A stretch of DNA of 64,000 nt from Anabaena sp. FACHB-1237 (GCF_014696225.1 NZ_JACJPV010000025.1:1-64000), one strand, 5' to 3'; positions 9,950 to 19,410 are shown, counted from the stretch's first letter. Translations and numbers: made by a program. The notes: a model not told the origin generated them from the letters alone.

Positions 9950-10588
9950 CTAATAATCTTTTTCTAAAACCGTACCCAAGAAACAAACTCTATCCAAGTT
10001 TGCACCACTTAATTTTACTGCTTCTAGTGCTGCACATAGTAAATTAGCACCTAAAAGGTTCGCACCAGATAAGTTAGCTCCCCGTAAATCTGCCTCTTCT
10101 AAATTCGATTCAGCTAATAAAGCTCCTTGTAGGTCCGCACTAGATAAGTCCGCGCCTTTGAGATTAGCAGATTTAAGATTAGCACCTCTTAAATCTGCTC
10201 CGCGCAAATCTACACCTTGAAGATTAACATTCATTAAATTCGCACCACTTAAAAAAGCACCTGCTAAACAAGCATCACTCAAGGTTGCTCCCATTAAGTT
10301 TGCACCTCTTAAGTTACTACCCCTTAAATCAGCACTGGTTAAATTTGCTTGCATCAAGTTCGCACCCATTAAATTCGCACGCAAGTTTGTTTGGGATAAA
10401 TTTGCACCCATTAAATTTGCTCCTGCAAAATGCGCTGACTCTAAATTACAATTGTTAAAATTTGTCCCTACTAAAATTGCCCCGGCTAAATTGATTTTGC
10501 TTAAATTTAATTCAGAAAGATCCTCATCTTCTAAATTTGCACCAGCTAACTGAGAAATTTCTCCTGATCTAATCGCTTCTATGTTCAT
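9950..10588 (-). CDS. Pentapeptide repeat protein
   Basis: 212 residues made almost wholly of A(N/D)LxG pentapeptides (LRGANLMGA, LKGADLSSADL and so on), predicted to fold as a right-handed quadrilateral beta-helix. There is no signal peptide, so it is likely cytosolic. Its ATG overlaps the stop of the DICT-domain gene by an ATGA junction (10585-10588), so the two are translationally coupled and probably work together. The molecular role is unknown; the family is used in protein-protein contacts. Confidence 0.88.
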   Translation of the reverse strand: MNIEAIRSGEISQLAGANLEDEDLSELNLSKINLAGAILVGTNFNNCNLESAHFAGANLMGANLSQTNLRANLMGANLMQANLTSADLRGSNLRGANLMGATLSDACLAGAFLSGANLMNVNLQGVDLRGADLRGANLKSANLKGADLSSADLQGALLAESNLEEADLRGANLSGANLLGANLLCAALEAVKLSGANLDRVCFLGTVLEKDY

Positions 10589-11979
10589 TGTAGGTAAATT
10601 TTCATTTGCTGACTATGTTTATTTTGTACATCCCATCGAGAATCGAGTAACCAAATACTACTACTATATTTAGGTTTCAATAATGGCAAGTCTAATCCTT
10701 GTTGTAAACCCATCACTAATAAAGTTAATGTGTCTACAAGTTTAGGATCAAATCGGGTAGACTGTTGTTCACGACAATGATCTAGGGCGCGAGCAAATAG
10801 TTCTATACCTTTGTCTTCTGAGTATCTATACTGATTGACTCGCCATTGATATTCTGCTGCTAAAGCTAAAATTCTTGACTCTAAAGGAATATCATCCCCT
10901 GCTAAACCTGTGGGTTTACCTGTACCATCCCACCATTCGCTTTGATGGGTGATAATTTGCGCTACTGCCCTCAGTCTAGGCATGATCCGTAATGCTTGCA
11001 CTCCGGGTATCAGGGAACAGGTAAGTGGACAATTAGGATCATCTGCATATCTACTGGAATTACTGTGATTAATCATACTTTCAGCTTTTTGCATGGGATC
11101 TATGCGATGCAGTAAAGCTGCTAGTCGCAATCTTTTAATTTGCCATGCAGGTAAATCCAATAATTGCCCCATTGTTTCCACTATTCCAGCTACTTCTGTG
11201 GCTGCCATAGGGTTGTTAATGTCTGATAAGTCCATTAACTGTGCCATCCGCAGCAAGGCTTGAATTTCGTTGGATACTAAGTTTCTATCTAATGATTCTA
11301 CTTTTTTAGTGGTAGCAGTGTAAATATGGTCTTGTTCAATTTTGAGGTAATCAATTACACGACTTACTACTGTACTCACGTCTTGTACAGAAGATACGGT
11401 AGTTGTAATATTATTTACATCATTAGTCAATTTTTCTGCGAGTTGCGGATTATACTTTTGGATGTGGGCGATCGCTAAATTAGCTGTTTCTTTGACTAAT
11501 TCTGGTTCAAAAGTCCATAATCCATAAAATTTCCGTTCGAGATCCGTATTTGGTATACCTCTACAGCTATAATCAGCCTCAGATAACTCTTGACAAAGTA
11601 CCATAGCTGTGTATTCTGGTGATAAAATAATCAAGTGCCACTCTTGGGACACAGAATCACCTGGTTTTAATCCTACCAAGTCCACATTATCTAGTTTACT
11701 GGTGGGATGTTCTATAAAACCAGCGTCATCTGCGGCCATAATGACCACAGCGCGACTATGTTTAGCAATATCAGTATATCTTTGTGCCTCTTGGGCATAC
11801 CATTTACCCTGCTGAAAAGCCGCTATAACTAAAGGCTGATCATTTTTAGTTAATACATGATCTTCTAAAGCATGGCACAGAGAAACCAAGGTATTTTTAT
11901 AGTACACACCAAAATGAATGGGGCGGGTACTATAACGATGGGAAGTTTCTAGCTGTTGGAGAATTGAACCGTATAACAT
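10585..11979 (-). CDS. DICT sensory domain protein with degenerate HD-GYP-like domain
   Basis: 464 residues. Residues ~1-135 match the DICT domain (diguanylate cyclase and two-component associated), often a light- or signal-sensing module. Residues ~235-440 resemble an HD-GYP domain: LAALLHRIDPM stands where active enzymes have LLHDIGK, and HQSEWWDGTGKPTGLAGDDIP matches the GYP region. The metal-binding HD pair reads H-R, so c-di-GMP hydrolysis is doubtful and a sensory or scaffold role is more likely (inference). It overlaps the downstream pentapeptide gene by 4 bp. Confidence 0.8.
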   Translation of the reverse strand: MLYGSILQQLETSHRYSTRPIHFGVYYKNTLVSLCHALEDHVLTKNDQPLVIAAFQQGKWYAQEAQRYTDIAKHSRAVVIMAADDAGFIEHPTSKLDNVDLVGLKPGDSVSQEWHLIILSPEYTAMVLCQELSEADYSCRGIPNTDLERKFYGLWTFEPELVKETANLAIAHIQKYNPQLAEKLTNDVNNITTTVSSVQDVSTVVSRVIDYLKIEQDHIYTATTKKVESLDRNLVSNEIQALLRMAQLMDLSDINNPMAATEVAGIVETMGQLLDLPAWQIKRLRLAALLHRIDPMQKAESMINHSNSSRYADDPNCPLTCSLIPGVQALRIMPRLRAVAQIITHQSEWWDGTGKPTGLAGDDIPLESRILALAAEYQWRVNQYRYSEDKGIELFARALDHCREQQSTRFDPKLVDTLTLLVMGLQQGLDLPLLKPKYSSSIWLLDSRWDVQNKHSQQMKIYLQ

Positions 11980-12012
11980 GAACTTCTAGCACTGCTAAGG
12001 AATAGATAAAAT

Positions 12013-13590
12013 TTAAGCTCTTATGGCTGCAAGTTGTTTGCTTTGAGGTTCTATTGGTGCAGAAAGCGCTGTTTCCAAATCAGCACAACCTAATCTTGTT
12101 TCTAAGATATTCATTACTTCTCTACCGAAATCATTAGGGTTTTGTTGCCATGCTTGTAAACAGACTTCACCTAAGAAAGATCCTAAAGGTTCAGGATTCC
12201 ACAAAAGTTTTTTTGCTGTCCAGGGCATTAAACTCATAGGATTATACCCTGATTTGAGGATACCTTCCTTCAAGGCATATTCTTCTAAATGAGTATGGGG
12301 TTGTAAACCGATAAAGAAAATAGCAGGTTCCACTTTATCAGCACCAAAAATTCGTTCTAACTCACGATGATAAGCGATAGTTTGACGGATGGTTTCATAA
12401 GTTTCATCTATTACATTAAAGGAATAGTTCACTGACACTACATCCTTAAATCCTGCGGCTTTTAAATCACGGCAATTTTGCAACACGGTACGTAAATTAT
12501 ACCCCATTCTCATTTTCCGCACTAGTTCTTGAGAACCACTGGTAATGCCAATCTCAAAATAATTCATACCTGTTTTTACCATTAACTCACACAACTGAGG
12601 TGTTAAGTTATCAGCACGAATATAGGCTGCCCAATGAATATCCTCCATCCCAGATGCAATGATTTTATCCAGGAGTTCCACTGCATCATCTATAAATCTC
12701 CGGGCGGGAATAAACTGAGCATCGGTAAACCAGAAGTTGCGAATACCTCTATTATATAATTGTCGTATTTCTGCTACTACTTCATCACTAGAATTAATAC
12801 GGACTTGTTTACCTTCAACAACAGTGTATACACAGTAACAACAGTTATGTGGACAACCTCTTTTAGTTTGCACTCCTATGTAAAAATCCTGATCTTGTAG
12901 ATAGTAATTAAATTCTGGCCAAATACTGCTGATATAATCGTAGTTACAGGCTGTTTTTTCTAGGGGTGTGGGTTGTTCATGAATTAGTCTATGCCTTGGT
13001 TTATTTTCACCCACTACATAACAACGTTCATCGCTAAAGTCTTGACCTTTTAATAGTTTGGTGAGTAAAGTTTCTCCTTCTCCGACAGAAATAATGGTTC
13101 CCTTGGGTAAACTTTTACCTAACTGTTCATAAAATACACTGACTGCCCCTCCTCCTAATACAACACGGGCTTGAGGATGATATTTTTGCGCGCGTTTTAA
13201 CCCACCCTTGACTAAGCCTAAATTACGCCATAATTCTAAATAATAAGCGATAAATATGCGTAGTCCACCTAATGCACCACGTAGTTTAATGAAGGGATTT
13301 TTTGCATAGTAAAATTCAAAGGCATTTTGTAAAGGGTTACCACCTCTACCGCCTACGGGTGCATATATTTGAATATCTCGCCAGGAGAATATTAATAAAG
13401 TGGGTTTAAAATCATCAATACATTGATTAAGTGCGTTGGTATAGTCTAAAGGAGGAACCGTTCCCAGATCAAAAATGCGCTGTTCTATGTGGGGAAATTG
13501 TTTGTGAACATGATCGCTGAGATAAACTACCCCAATGGGAAATATGGGGTTACAAGGAAGACGAACATAGAGAATTTTATCTGTAATCAT
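12013..13590 (-). CDS. B12-binding-type radical SAM protein (PSII high-light acclimation family likely)
   Basis: 525 residues. The N-terminal ~200 residues have a Rossmann-like layout (ILYVRLPCNPIFPIG, RVVLGGGAVS, ISVGEGE), as in cobalamin-binding-type radical SAM proteins. The radical SAM cluster motif C-x3-C-x2-C is at Cys246, Cys250 and Cys253 (KRGCPHNCCYC). From memory the N-terminus matches the cyanobacterial family named photosystem II high-light acclimation radical SAM protein; that name is recall, not a search. The reaction is unknown. It lies 33 bp upstream of the DICT gene on the same strand, so these three genes may form an operon. Confidence 0.82.
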   Translation of the reverse strand: MITDKILYVRLPCNPIFPIGVVYLSDHVHKQFPHIEQRIFDLGTVPPLDYTNALNQCIDDFKPTLLIFSWRDIQIYAPVGGRGGNPLQNAFEFYYAKNPFIKLRGALGGLRIFIAYYLELWRNLGLVKGGLKRAQKYHPQARVVLGGGAVSVFYEQLGKSLPKGTIISVGEGETLLTKLLKGQDFSDERCYVVGENKPRHRLIHEQPTPLEKTACNYDYISSIWPEFNYYLQDQDFYIGVQTKRGCPHNCCYCVYTVVEGKQVRINSSDEVVAEIRQLYNRGIRNFWFTDAQFIPARRFIDDAVELLDKIIASGMEDIHWAAYIRADNLTPQLCELMVKTGMNYFEIGITSGSQELVRKMRMGYNLRTVLQNCRDLKAAGFKDVVSVNYSFNVIDETYETIRQTIAYHRELERIFGADKVEPAIFFIGLQPHTHLEEYALKEGILKSGYNPMSLMPWTAKKLLWNPEPLGSFLGEVCLQAWQQNPNDFGREVMNILETRLGCADLETALSAPIEPQSKQLAAIRA

Positions 13591-14075
13591 GGCAGTTTTG
13601 GGGGAAGTTGAGGGTTGACATTGGATGACATTTATGATATGGAGAGTGTTGATATGAGAATATGAGAGAGTTTATTAAGAAAAGTTTCCGATATTTTTAG
13701 AATAACATCGAGTTGAGGAATTAGGGGAGGATTTTTAGTATTAACGTAAGTTGCCAGTTAGATGAAGTAGGGTGCGTCAGAATCTTAAAATTGGTAATTT
13801 TAACCTAAATTATTCTGTCTGACGCACCCTACAGACTATAAAATATCTGAAAATTAATAACTGGCAACTTGGGTTATTAGGCCTGTGCTGAAAATTAAAT
13901 ATGCGTTTTCTGCAACCCTTGTAAAGAGGTTATATAGAACAGTCTATTTACATCTTTAGATATAAATAATGCAGAAAATCTCAGTTGGTAGTAGGAGTTA
14001 CAACTTTAGGGGATCATCAGGTGTTAGGTTGGTGGATGTAATGTAAGATTGTGGCGTAAAAGCTCCTCAGCAGTT
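13591..14075. other. Intergenic region with a nested inverted-repeat (MITE-like) element
   Basis: About 485 bp. The central part (13746-13877) is a compact inverted-repeat element described separately. The rest is AT-rich with no ORF worth calling; the final ~150 bp should contain the promoter of the DUF1830 gene. Confidence 0.5.
13746..13877. mobile_element. MITE-like element with nested inverted repeats
   Basis: The outer arms are AAGTTGCCAGTTA (about 13748) and TAACTGGCAACTT (about 13860). The inner arms are GTAGGGTGCGTCAGA (13767-13781) and TCTGACGCACCCTAC (13818-13832). It has no coding capacity. Related GTGCGTCA/TGACGCAC sequences occur at 22488-22570 and 42439-42515, so this is a dispersed non-autonomous family. 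No transposase was identified for it here. Confidence 0.65.
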
Positions 14076-14471
14076 ATGGCTCAAATATTAGATCCTCTAC
14101 CACCGGAGCATTCGGGAAAATTTCTCTGCTGCTACGTCAATGTCACGAGTAAAATACAGGTTGCTCGCATCTGTAATATTCCTAACTGGTACTTTGAAAG
14201 GGTTGTATTTCCCGGACAAAAACTAGTTTTTGAAGCTCCTCTGGAAGCACAAATGGAGATTCATACTGGAATCATGGCTAGTGCTATTATATCGGATACT
14301 ATCCCGTGCGATCGCCTAGCTATTAGTGAACCTCAAAATCATGGGGAGATCACGGAACCACCAGTAAGTAATAATTCTCATAACACCACTGTAATGAATG
14401 CGGAAATTAATACAAAAATTGCTGATACAACAACCCCTTTAGAAACGGTCAAATTAGCATCTGTGGAATAA
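14076..14471 (+). CDS. DUF1830 domain-containing protein
   Basis: 131 residues from the ATG at 14076 (MAQILDPLPPEHSGKFLCCY...). An upstream in-frame TTG at 14049 would add nine residues and is less likely. Residues 1-85 match DUF1830, a small cyanobacterial domain with a conserved CCYVN and NIPNWYFERVVFPGQ block. The Thr/Asn-rich C-terminal 45 residues look disordered. The function is unknown. A hairpin with a T-tract follows at 14507-14531, so it is probably transcribed alone. Confidence 0.85.
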   Translation: MAQILDPLPPEHSGKFLCCYVNVTSKIQVARICNIPNWYFERVVFPGQKLVFEAPLEAQMEIHTGIMASAIISDTIPCDRLAISEPQNHGEITEPPVSNNSHNTTVMNAEINTKIADTTTPLETVKLASVE

Positions 14472-14506
14472 AACAAGTTTTTTCAGAAAATTTTTGTCTA
14501 AATGTG

Positions 14507-14531
14507 GGTTGCTGAATATAGCAACCTTTTT
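14507..14531 (+). terminator. Rho-independent terminator after the DUF1830 gene
   Basis: Stem GGTTGCT (14507-14513) pairs with AGCAACC (14520-14526) across a six-base loop and is followed by TTTTT. It lies 36 bp after the stop codon. Confidence 0.8.
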
Positions 14532-16063
<1,532 letters not shown>

Positions 16064-16072
16064 GTCATTTAG

Positions 16073-16112
16073 TTGATTTTTTGGGGATAGGCGTTTTGCT
16101 TATCCCTTTTTT
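16073..16112. repeat. 40-bp direct repeat, left copy (ahcY terminator)
   Basis: Base-for-base equal to 17796-17835 by eye: TTGATTTTTT, then GGGGATAGGC, GTTTTGCTTA and TCCCTTTTTT. Outside these 40 bases the flanks diverge on both sides. The two copies bracket 16113-17795, which carries two xisH/xisI modules. Confidence 0.85.
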
Positions 16113-16113
16113 T
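16083..16113 (+). terminator. Rho-independent terminator of ahcY (copy 1 of a 40-bp direct repeat)
   Basis: GGGATAGGC pairs with GCTTATCCC (one G-T pair) around a GTTTT loop and runs into seven T. The whole block 16073-16112 recurs without change at 17796-17835 on the far side of two xisHI modules. Confidence 0.85.
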
Positions 16114-16268
16114 ATTTAACGAACCACGAAGGAGCGAAGGAAACGAAGGAAGAGGGGAAGAAGAGAAGAGTTAATCTTGCACTGGGATTACTTTTTTTGT
16201 TTCTCACGCAGAGGCGCAGAGGCACGGAGAGAGGATATAATAAGGGGAGGGTGTTATTGTAAGTTTGT
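16114..16268. repeat. Spacer with dispersed G/A-rich repeats
   Basis: Contains short stretches of the widespread cyanobacterial type (ACGAAGGAGCGAAGG; CACGCAGAGGCGCAGAGG). Related sequences occur near 17837-17880, 20360-20410, 44370-44395, 51420-51450 and 60240. A possible promoter for the first xisH lies in the last 40 bp. Confidence 0.5.
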
Positions 16269-16688
16269 ATGTCAGCAAAAGATTTTTTTCACAATGCAGT
16301 TAGGTTAGCTTTAGAAAAAGATGATTGGTTAATTACTCATGATCCTTTATCTTTTGAACTTACTGAAAAAGTTAAGGTGAGAATAGATTTAGGTGCAGAA
16401 AGGTTAATTACTGCCCAGAAGGGTAATCAAAAAATAGCTGTAGAGGTAAAAAGTTTTATAGGACTTTCAGCTATTTCTGAATTTCATACAGCTATTGGTC
16501 AGTTTTTAAATTATAAGGTAGTATTAACACAGAAAGATCCTCAAAGGATATTATATCTAGCCATATCTCAAGATATATATGAAGGATTTTTTCTAGATTC
16601 TTTTATTCAAACTGTTTTACAAACTTATGACATTAAGTTATTAGTGTTTGATGTGAAAAGGGAGGAAATCTTACTATGGAAACATTAA
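16269..16688 (+). CDS. XisH-family protein, module 1
   Basis: 139 residues of the XisH family, named after a factor needed for excision of the fdxN element in Anabaena heterocysts. The core has PD-(D/E)xK nuclease character: IDLGAERLI, then IAVEVKSF (residues ~57-64) with the E-x-K pair kept. It overlaps the next gene (xisI) by 13 bp, the usual arrangement. Neither an XisF-type recombinase nor nifD/fdxN lies near, so a direct role in heterocyst excision here is uncertain. A toxin/immunity-like or nuclease/regulator role for XisHI pairs is possible (inference). Confidence 0.88.
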   Translation: MSAKDFFHNAVRLALEKDDWLITHDPLSFELTEKVKVRIDLGAERLITAQKGNQKIAVEVKSFIGLSAISEFHTAIGQFLNYKVVLTQKDPQRILYLAISQDIYEGFFLDSFIQTVLQTYDIKLLVFDVKREEILLWKH

Positions 16689-17008
16689 ATTATCGAGAAA
16701 TAGTTAAAAATTTCATTCAAAAGTATGCACAGGAAGAATGTGTAGAAGATTCAGAAAATATCGAACTTGTTTTTGATACCGAAAGGGATGTTTATTTATT
16801 ATTGGTTACAGGATGGAAAGATGAAGAGAGAATTTATTGGTTTCCCATTCATATTAGTATTAAAGATGGAAAGATTTGGATTGAAAGGGATTTTACGGAA
16901 GAAGGAATTCCTCATCAATTAGTTGAGTTAGGTGTGCCGAAATCAGATATTGTTTTAGGTTTTAGATCACCTTATGTGAGACAGTTTACTGGTTTTGCAT
17001 CGGTTTAG
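16676..17008 (+). CDS. XisI-family protein, module 1
   Basis: 110 residues of the XisI family: start METLNYREIVKNFIQ, core YLLLVTGWKDEERIYW and KIWIERDFTEEGI, and C-terminal SDIVLGFRSPYVRQFTGFA. It starts inside the end of the upstream xisH, so translation is coupled and the pair is probably co-expressed. Its role is unknown except through the fdxN-element literature on family members. A second, closely similar module follows after 20 bp. Confidence 0.88.
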   Translation: METLNYREIVKNFIQKYAQEECVEDSENIELVFDTERDVYLLLVTGWKDEERIYWFPIHISIKDGKIWIERDFTEEGIPHQLVELGVPKSDIVLGFRSPYVRQFTGFASV

Positions 17009-17028
17009 ATTTTTTATTCATTGTTTTT

Positions 17029-17444
17029 ATGTCAGCAAAAGATTTTTTTCATAATGCAGTTAGGTTAGCTTTAGAAAAAGATGGTTGGTTAATTACTGAT
17101 GATCCTTTAAGATTTATAGTAGATACTATAGAATTTCGTCTTGATTTAGGAGCGGAAGGACTTATAGCAGCAGAAAAGGAAGGTCAAAAAATAGCAGTTG
17201 AGATAAAATCTTTTTTAGGTCAATCTCAAGTTACTGAATTTCATATAGCTTTAGGACAAACACTTAATTACCGTTCTGTTTTAAGAAAAAAAGAACCCGA
17301 CCGCATTTTATATTTAGCTATCGGTAAAGAAATATACAAAGAGTTTTTCTCATTCCGTTTATTCAAGAAATCATTGCTGAACACCAATTAAAATTACTGA
17401 TATTTGAAGCTATTAAACAGGAGATTGTTTTATGGAAGGAATGA
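17029..17444 (+). pseudogene. XisH-family gene, module 2, frameshifted near its 3' end
   Basis: The first ~105 residues match module 1 (MSAKDFFHNAVRLALEKDGW..., with the E-x-K core VEIKSF). One base is missing in the T-run around 17343-17349: the frame then runs into FRLFKKSLLNTN-stop at 17391. Reading on in the next frame restores LIPFIQEIIAEHQLKLLIF...WKE and a TGA at 17442-17444, which overlaps the xisI start as in module 1. The total of 416 bases is one short of 139 codons. It could be a recent mutation or a sequencing error in a homopolymer. Confidence 0.8.
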
Positions 17445-17761
17445 ATTATCCTGAATTAGTAAAAACTGTATTAGCAAGACATACAGAAAATCATGCTTCC
17501 AAAGGAACAGAAAAGGAGTTAATTTTTGATTGTGAAAGAAATAGTTATTTAGTAGTTTATGTAGGATGGGAAAATAATGAAAGGGCTTATGGGACAATTA
17601 TTCATGTAGATATTAGAGATGGAAAAATTTGGATTCAGAGAGATTTTACAGAGGAAGGGGTAGCTAGTGAGTTGGTAGATTTGGGAGTACCCAAAACGGA
17701 TATTGTTTTAGGTTTTAAGCCACCTTATATGAGACAGTTTACTGATTTTGCATCAGTTTAG
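17432..17761 (+). CDS. XisI-family protein, module 2
   Basis: 109 residues and intact, with the same motif order as module 1 (YLVVYVGWENNERAYG, KIWIQRDFTEEGV, TDIVLGFKPPYMRQFTDFA). It starts inside the restored frame of the frameshifted xisH. If that frameshift is real, this gene survives without a full partner, although module 1 could supply one. The right copy of the ahcY-terminator repeat starts 34 bp after its stop. Confidence 0.85.
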   Translation: MEGMNYPELVKTVLARHTENHASKGTEKELIFDCERNSYLVVYVGWENNERAYGTIIHVDIRDGKIWIQRDFTEEGVASELVDLGVPKTDIVLGFKPPYMRQFTDFASV

Positions 17762-17795
17762 ATTTTTTATTCAATTTTAATAACTTGATAATAGA

Positions 17796-17835
17796 TTGAT
17801 TTTTTGGGGATAGGCGTTTTGCTTATCCCTTTTTT
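17796..17835 (+). terminator. Second copy of the ahcY terminator (40-bp direct repeat, right copy)
   Basis: Same sequence as 16073-16112, including the GGGATAGGC/GCTTATCCC stem and T-run, so it should terminate transcription of the second xisHI module. The exact duplication of a terminator on both sides of two modules suggests insertion with target duplication, or a recombination-made duplication. Confidence 0.85.
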
Positions 17836-17836
17836 G

Positions 17837-17880
17837 TGTTTCGCGCAAAGACGCTAAGGAGCAAAGACGCAAAGGAAGAA
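17837..17880. repeat. Dispersed CGCAAAGACGC repeat
   Basis: GTTTCGCGCAAAGACGC and GCAAAGACGCAAAGG. The reverse complement family appears at 20360-20410 and 51420-51450. It is a common intergenic repeat of filamentous cyanobacteria and non-coding. Confidence 0.6.
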
Positions 17881-17941
17881 TAATTTTTATACTTTAATCT
17901 GTTAATATAATGTATTAAATGATATTGTAAGGAGTTTGATT

Positions 17942-18445
17942 ATGAAAGAACTGAAGGAAGCAGTACGACAAGCTATAAAACAGGGTAATTGGTATGCTGC
18001 ACTTGCAACTGCATTAACATTACCAGATATTTGTGGGTGGCTAGAAGACCCTAACCCTAATAAGGCGGTAGGAGAGCGCTATAAGCGTTGGTATAATACT
18101 TATATTAAAGAAGACTATAGTGGATTTTATGACAACAGTAACAAAGAAGTCTCTATTCTAACTGGTGAAGATTGTTATGCTTTAAGGTGTGCCTACTTAC
18201 ATAGTGGACAAGACGATATTTCAAAACAAAAAGTTCCACTAGATAAATTTCAATTTATAACTCCGTCAAAATTAGGTGAGTCATCGGAATGTTATGCGCT
18301 AAAAACTACTAAGTTTGTTGATGATGGAAAAGGAGAAAAATACATAAAAAAAGCAAGTAAATACTCTCAGCAAGAAATGGAACATCGTAAAGCATATATT
18401 AAAAGCCGCCAAGAAAATATCTCAGAACTCATGCGTAAGTATTGA
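17942..18445 (+). CDS. Unrecognised protein with HEPN-like R-x4-H motif
   Basis: 167 residues from the ATG at 17942, preceded by GGAG at 17931-17934 with good spacing (a TTG two codons upstream also lies in frame). I do not recognise a named family. The N-terminal half is helical (NWYAALATALTLPDICGWLE). DCYALRCAYLHSG holds Arg82-x4-His87, the spacing of HEPN ribonuclease motifs, with an acidic residue and Cys-Tyr before it. The C-terminus is Lys-rich and helical. It is separated by six bases from a coiled-coil gene, so the two probably form an operon. A HEPN-type toxin is one possibility (inference). Confidence 0.6.
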   Translation: MKELKEAVRQAIKQGNWYAALATALTLPDICGWLEDPNPNKAVGERYKRWYNTYIKEDYSGFYDNSNKEVSILTGEDCYALRCAYLHSGQDDISKQKVPLDKFQFITPSKLGESSECYALKTTKFVDDGKGEKYIKKASKYSQQEMEHRKAYIKSRQENISELMRKY

Positions 18446-18451
18446 CAAACC

Positions 18452-19057
18452 ATGCCACTTTATATATGGGCTGGTCAAAATAAAGAAACTATTCAACTGT
18501 TAGTTGAATTATTTGCTAATACTTTTAAAATTGACAATAATATCAAGGAATATAAAGAACAAGCTGTAGCGGCTTATTTAGAAAAATATCCTGAGAAAAA
18601 ATATCTAGGTATTTCTGAACTTAGAAGACAGAGAATACATGAGATGAATGAAAAAAAGAAAGAACAAGCTGAACAAATTATTCAAGCATTAAAAGAACAG
18701 ATTGAAGGTAAACAAAAACGCATTCGTAATCGTAAGGCTAGAAAACGTCCGGTAGTAATAGAACATAACCAATCTCTCAAAATAGCTGAAAGTACACTGA
18801 AAAACCTTCAGGAGCTAATTGAAGATAAGAATAAAATCAAAATTAAGGAACTGCAATTTGGAAGGGCATGGTATTCTAATCAAACTTTGTTTGATAATAT
18901 TAAAAAGCTAAGACATCTTGATAAAGAAACTAATTCTCCAATGCTTCAAAAAACAGAAGAACTTTTTACCTTAGTTCAGGATTTTACGGAAATTCGAGAA
19001 ACACTAATTCGAGAATTTGATTTTGATGAGGAATTTGATCCTAATGCTGTATTTTAG
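18452..19057 (+). CDS. Unrecognised coiled-coil protein, partner of the HEPN-like gene
   Basis: 201 residues with no family I can name. It starts MPLYIWAGQNKETIQLL, then carries long charged helices: residues ~60-95 (RRQRIHEMNEKKKEQAEQ) and ~105-165 look like a coiled coil, with a basic patch KQKRIRNRKARKRP. The tail is acidic (FDFDEEFDPNAVF). The ATG is only six bases after the upstream stop. A nucleic-acid-binding or neutralising partner would fit the layout, but this is inference only. Confidence 0.6.
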   Translation: MPLYIWAGQNKETIQLLVELFANTFKIDNNIKEYKEQAVAAYLEKYPEKKYLGISELRRQRIHEMNEKKKEQAEQIIQALKEQIEGKQKRIRNRKARKRPVVIEHNQSLKIAESTLKNLQELIEDKNKIKIKELQFGRAWYSNQTLFDNIKKLRHLDKETNSPMLQKTEELFTLVQDFTEIRETLIREFDFDEEFDPNAVF

Positions 19058-19066
19058 AATTGATTT

Positions 19067-19105
19067 AGTAGTAGGTTGGGTTGAGGAACCAAACCCAACA
19101 TCTTT
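19067..19105. repeat. GTAGGTTGGGTT inverted repeat
   Basis: GTAGGTTGGGTTGAGG.. and ..CCAAACCCAACATC form a short stem. Variants occur at 19664-19692 and 19708-19740, and a half copy at 21403-21420. It may act as the transcription end of the preceding pair. Confidence 0.55.
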
Positions 19106-19186
19106 ATAATGAAAGTAGGATAGAAATTAATGTAAAACAATGATAAAATAAAGTAATGTCAAAAAAACGTAAATTACTAGAGAAAG
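19106..19186. repeat. 81-bp duplicated hicA leader (copy 1)
   Basis: Aligns without gaps to 21441-21521 by eye. It contains a TATAAT-like -10 element at 19105-19110, the untranslated leader and the first ten or so codons of hicA. In the second copy the same leader feeds a vapB-like gene. Confidence 0.75.
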
Positions 19187-19410
19187 TTCTTTCAGGATCT
19201 AAAAATCTTCAATTTGATGATTTAGTGACTTTAGTTGAAGCCTTTGGTTTTTCCCTATCACATATCAACGGTAGTCATCACATTTTTACACATCCAACTA
19301 TCCCCGAACTTATTAACTGACAAAATCGCAATGGTAAGGCTATTCCTTATCAAATTCGGCAATTTTTAATATTAATTGAAAAATATTCCTTAACTATGGA
19401 GAATGAATAA
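19156..19410 (+). pseudogene. HicA-like mRNA interferase toxin gene with an internal stop
   Basis: Reading from the ATG at 19156 gives MSKKRKLLEKVLSGSKN..., then LSHINGSHHIFTHP, the GSHH(I/F)F active-site region with the catalytic histidine of HicA. A TGA at 19318-19320 (codon 55) interrupts it just before QNRNGKAIPYQIRQFL, which is the rest of the domain. The full frame would be 84 codons and ends in a TAA overlapping the hicB ATG. The stop replaces what is usually a sense codon, so the toxin is probably inactive unless it is read through. Confidence 0.78.

Noticed and set aside
16269..17761. A true fdxN-type excision element
   Set aside because: No XisF-like recombinase, no nif gene and no known core site are present; only the xisHI homologues. 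It is kept as a hypothesis in the findings, not as a feature.
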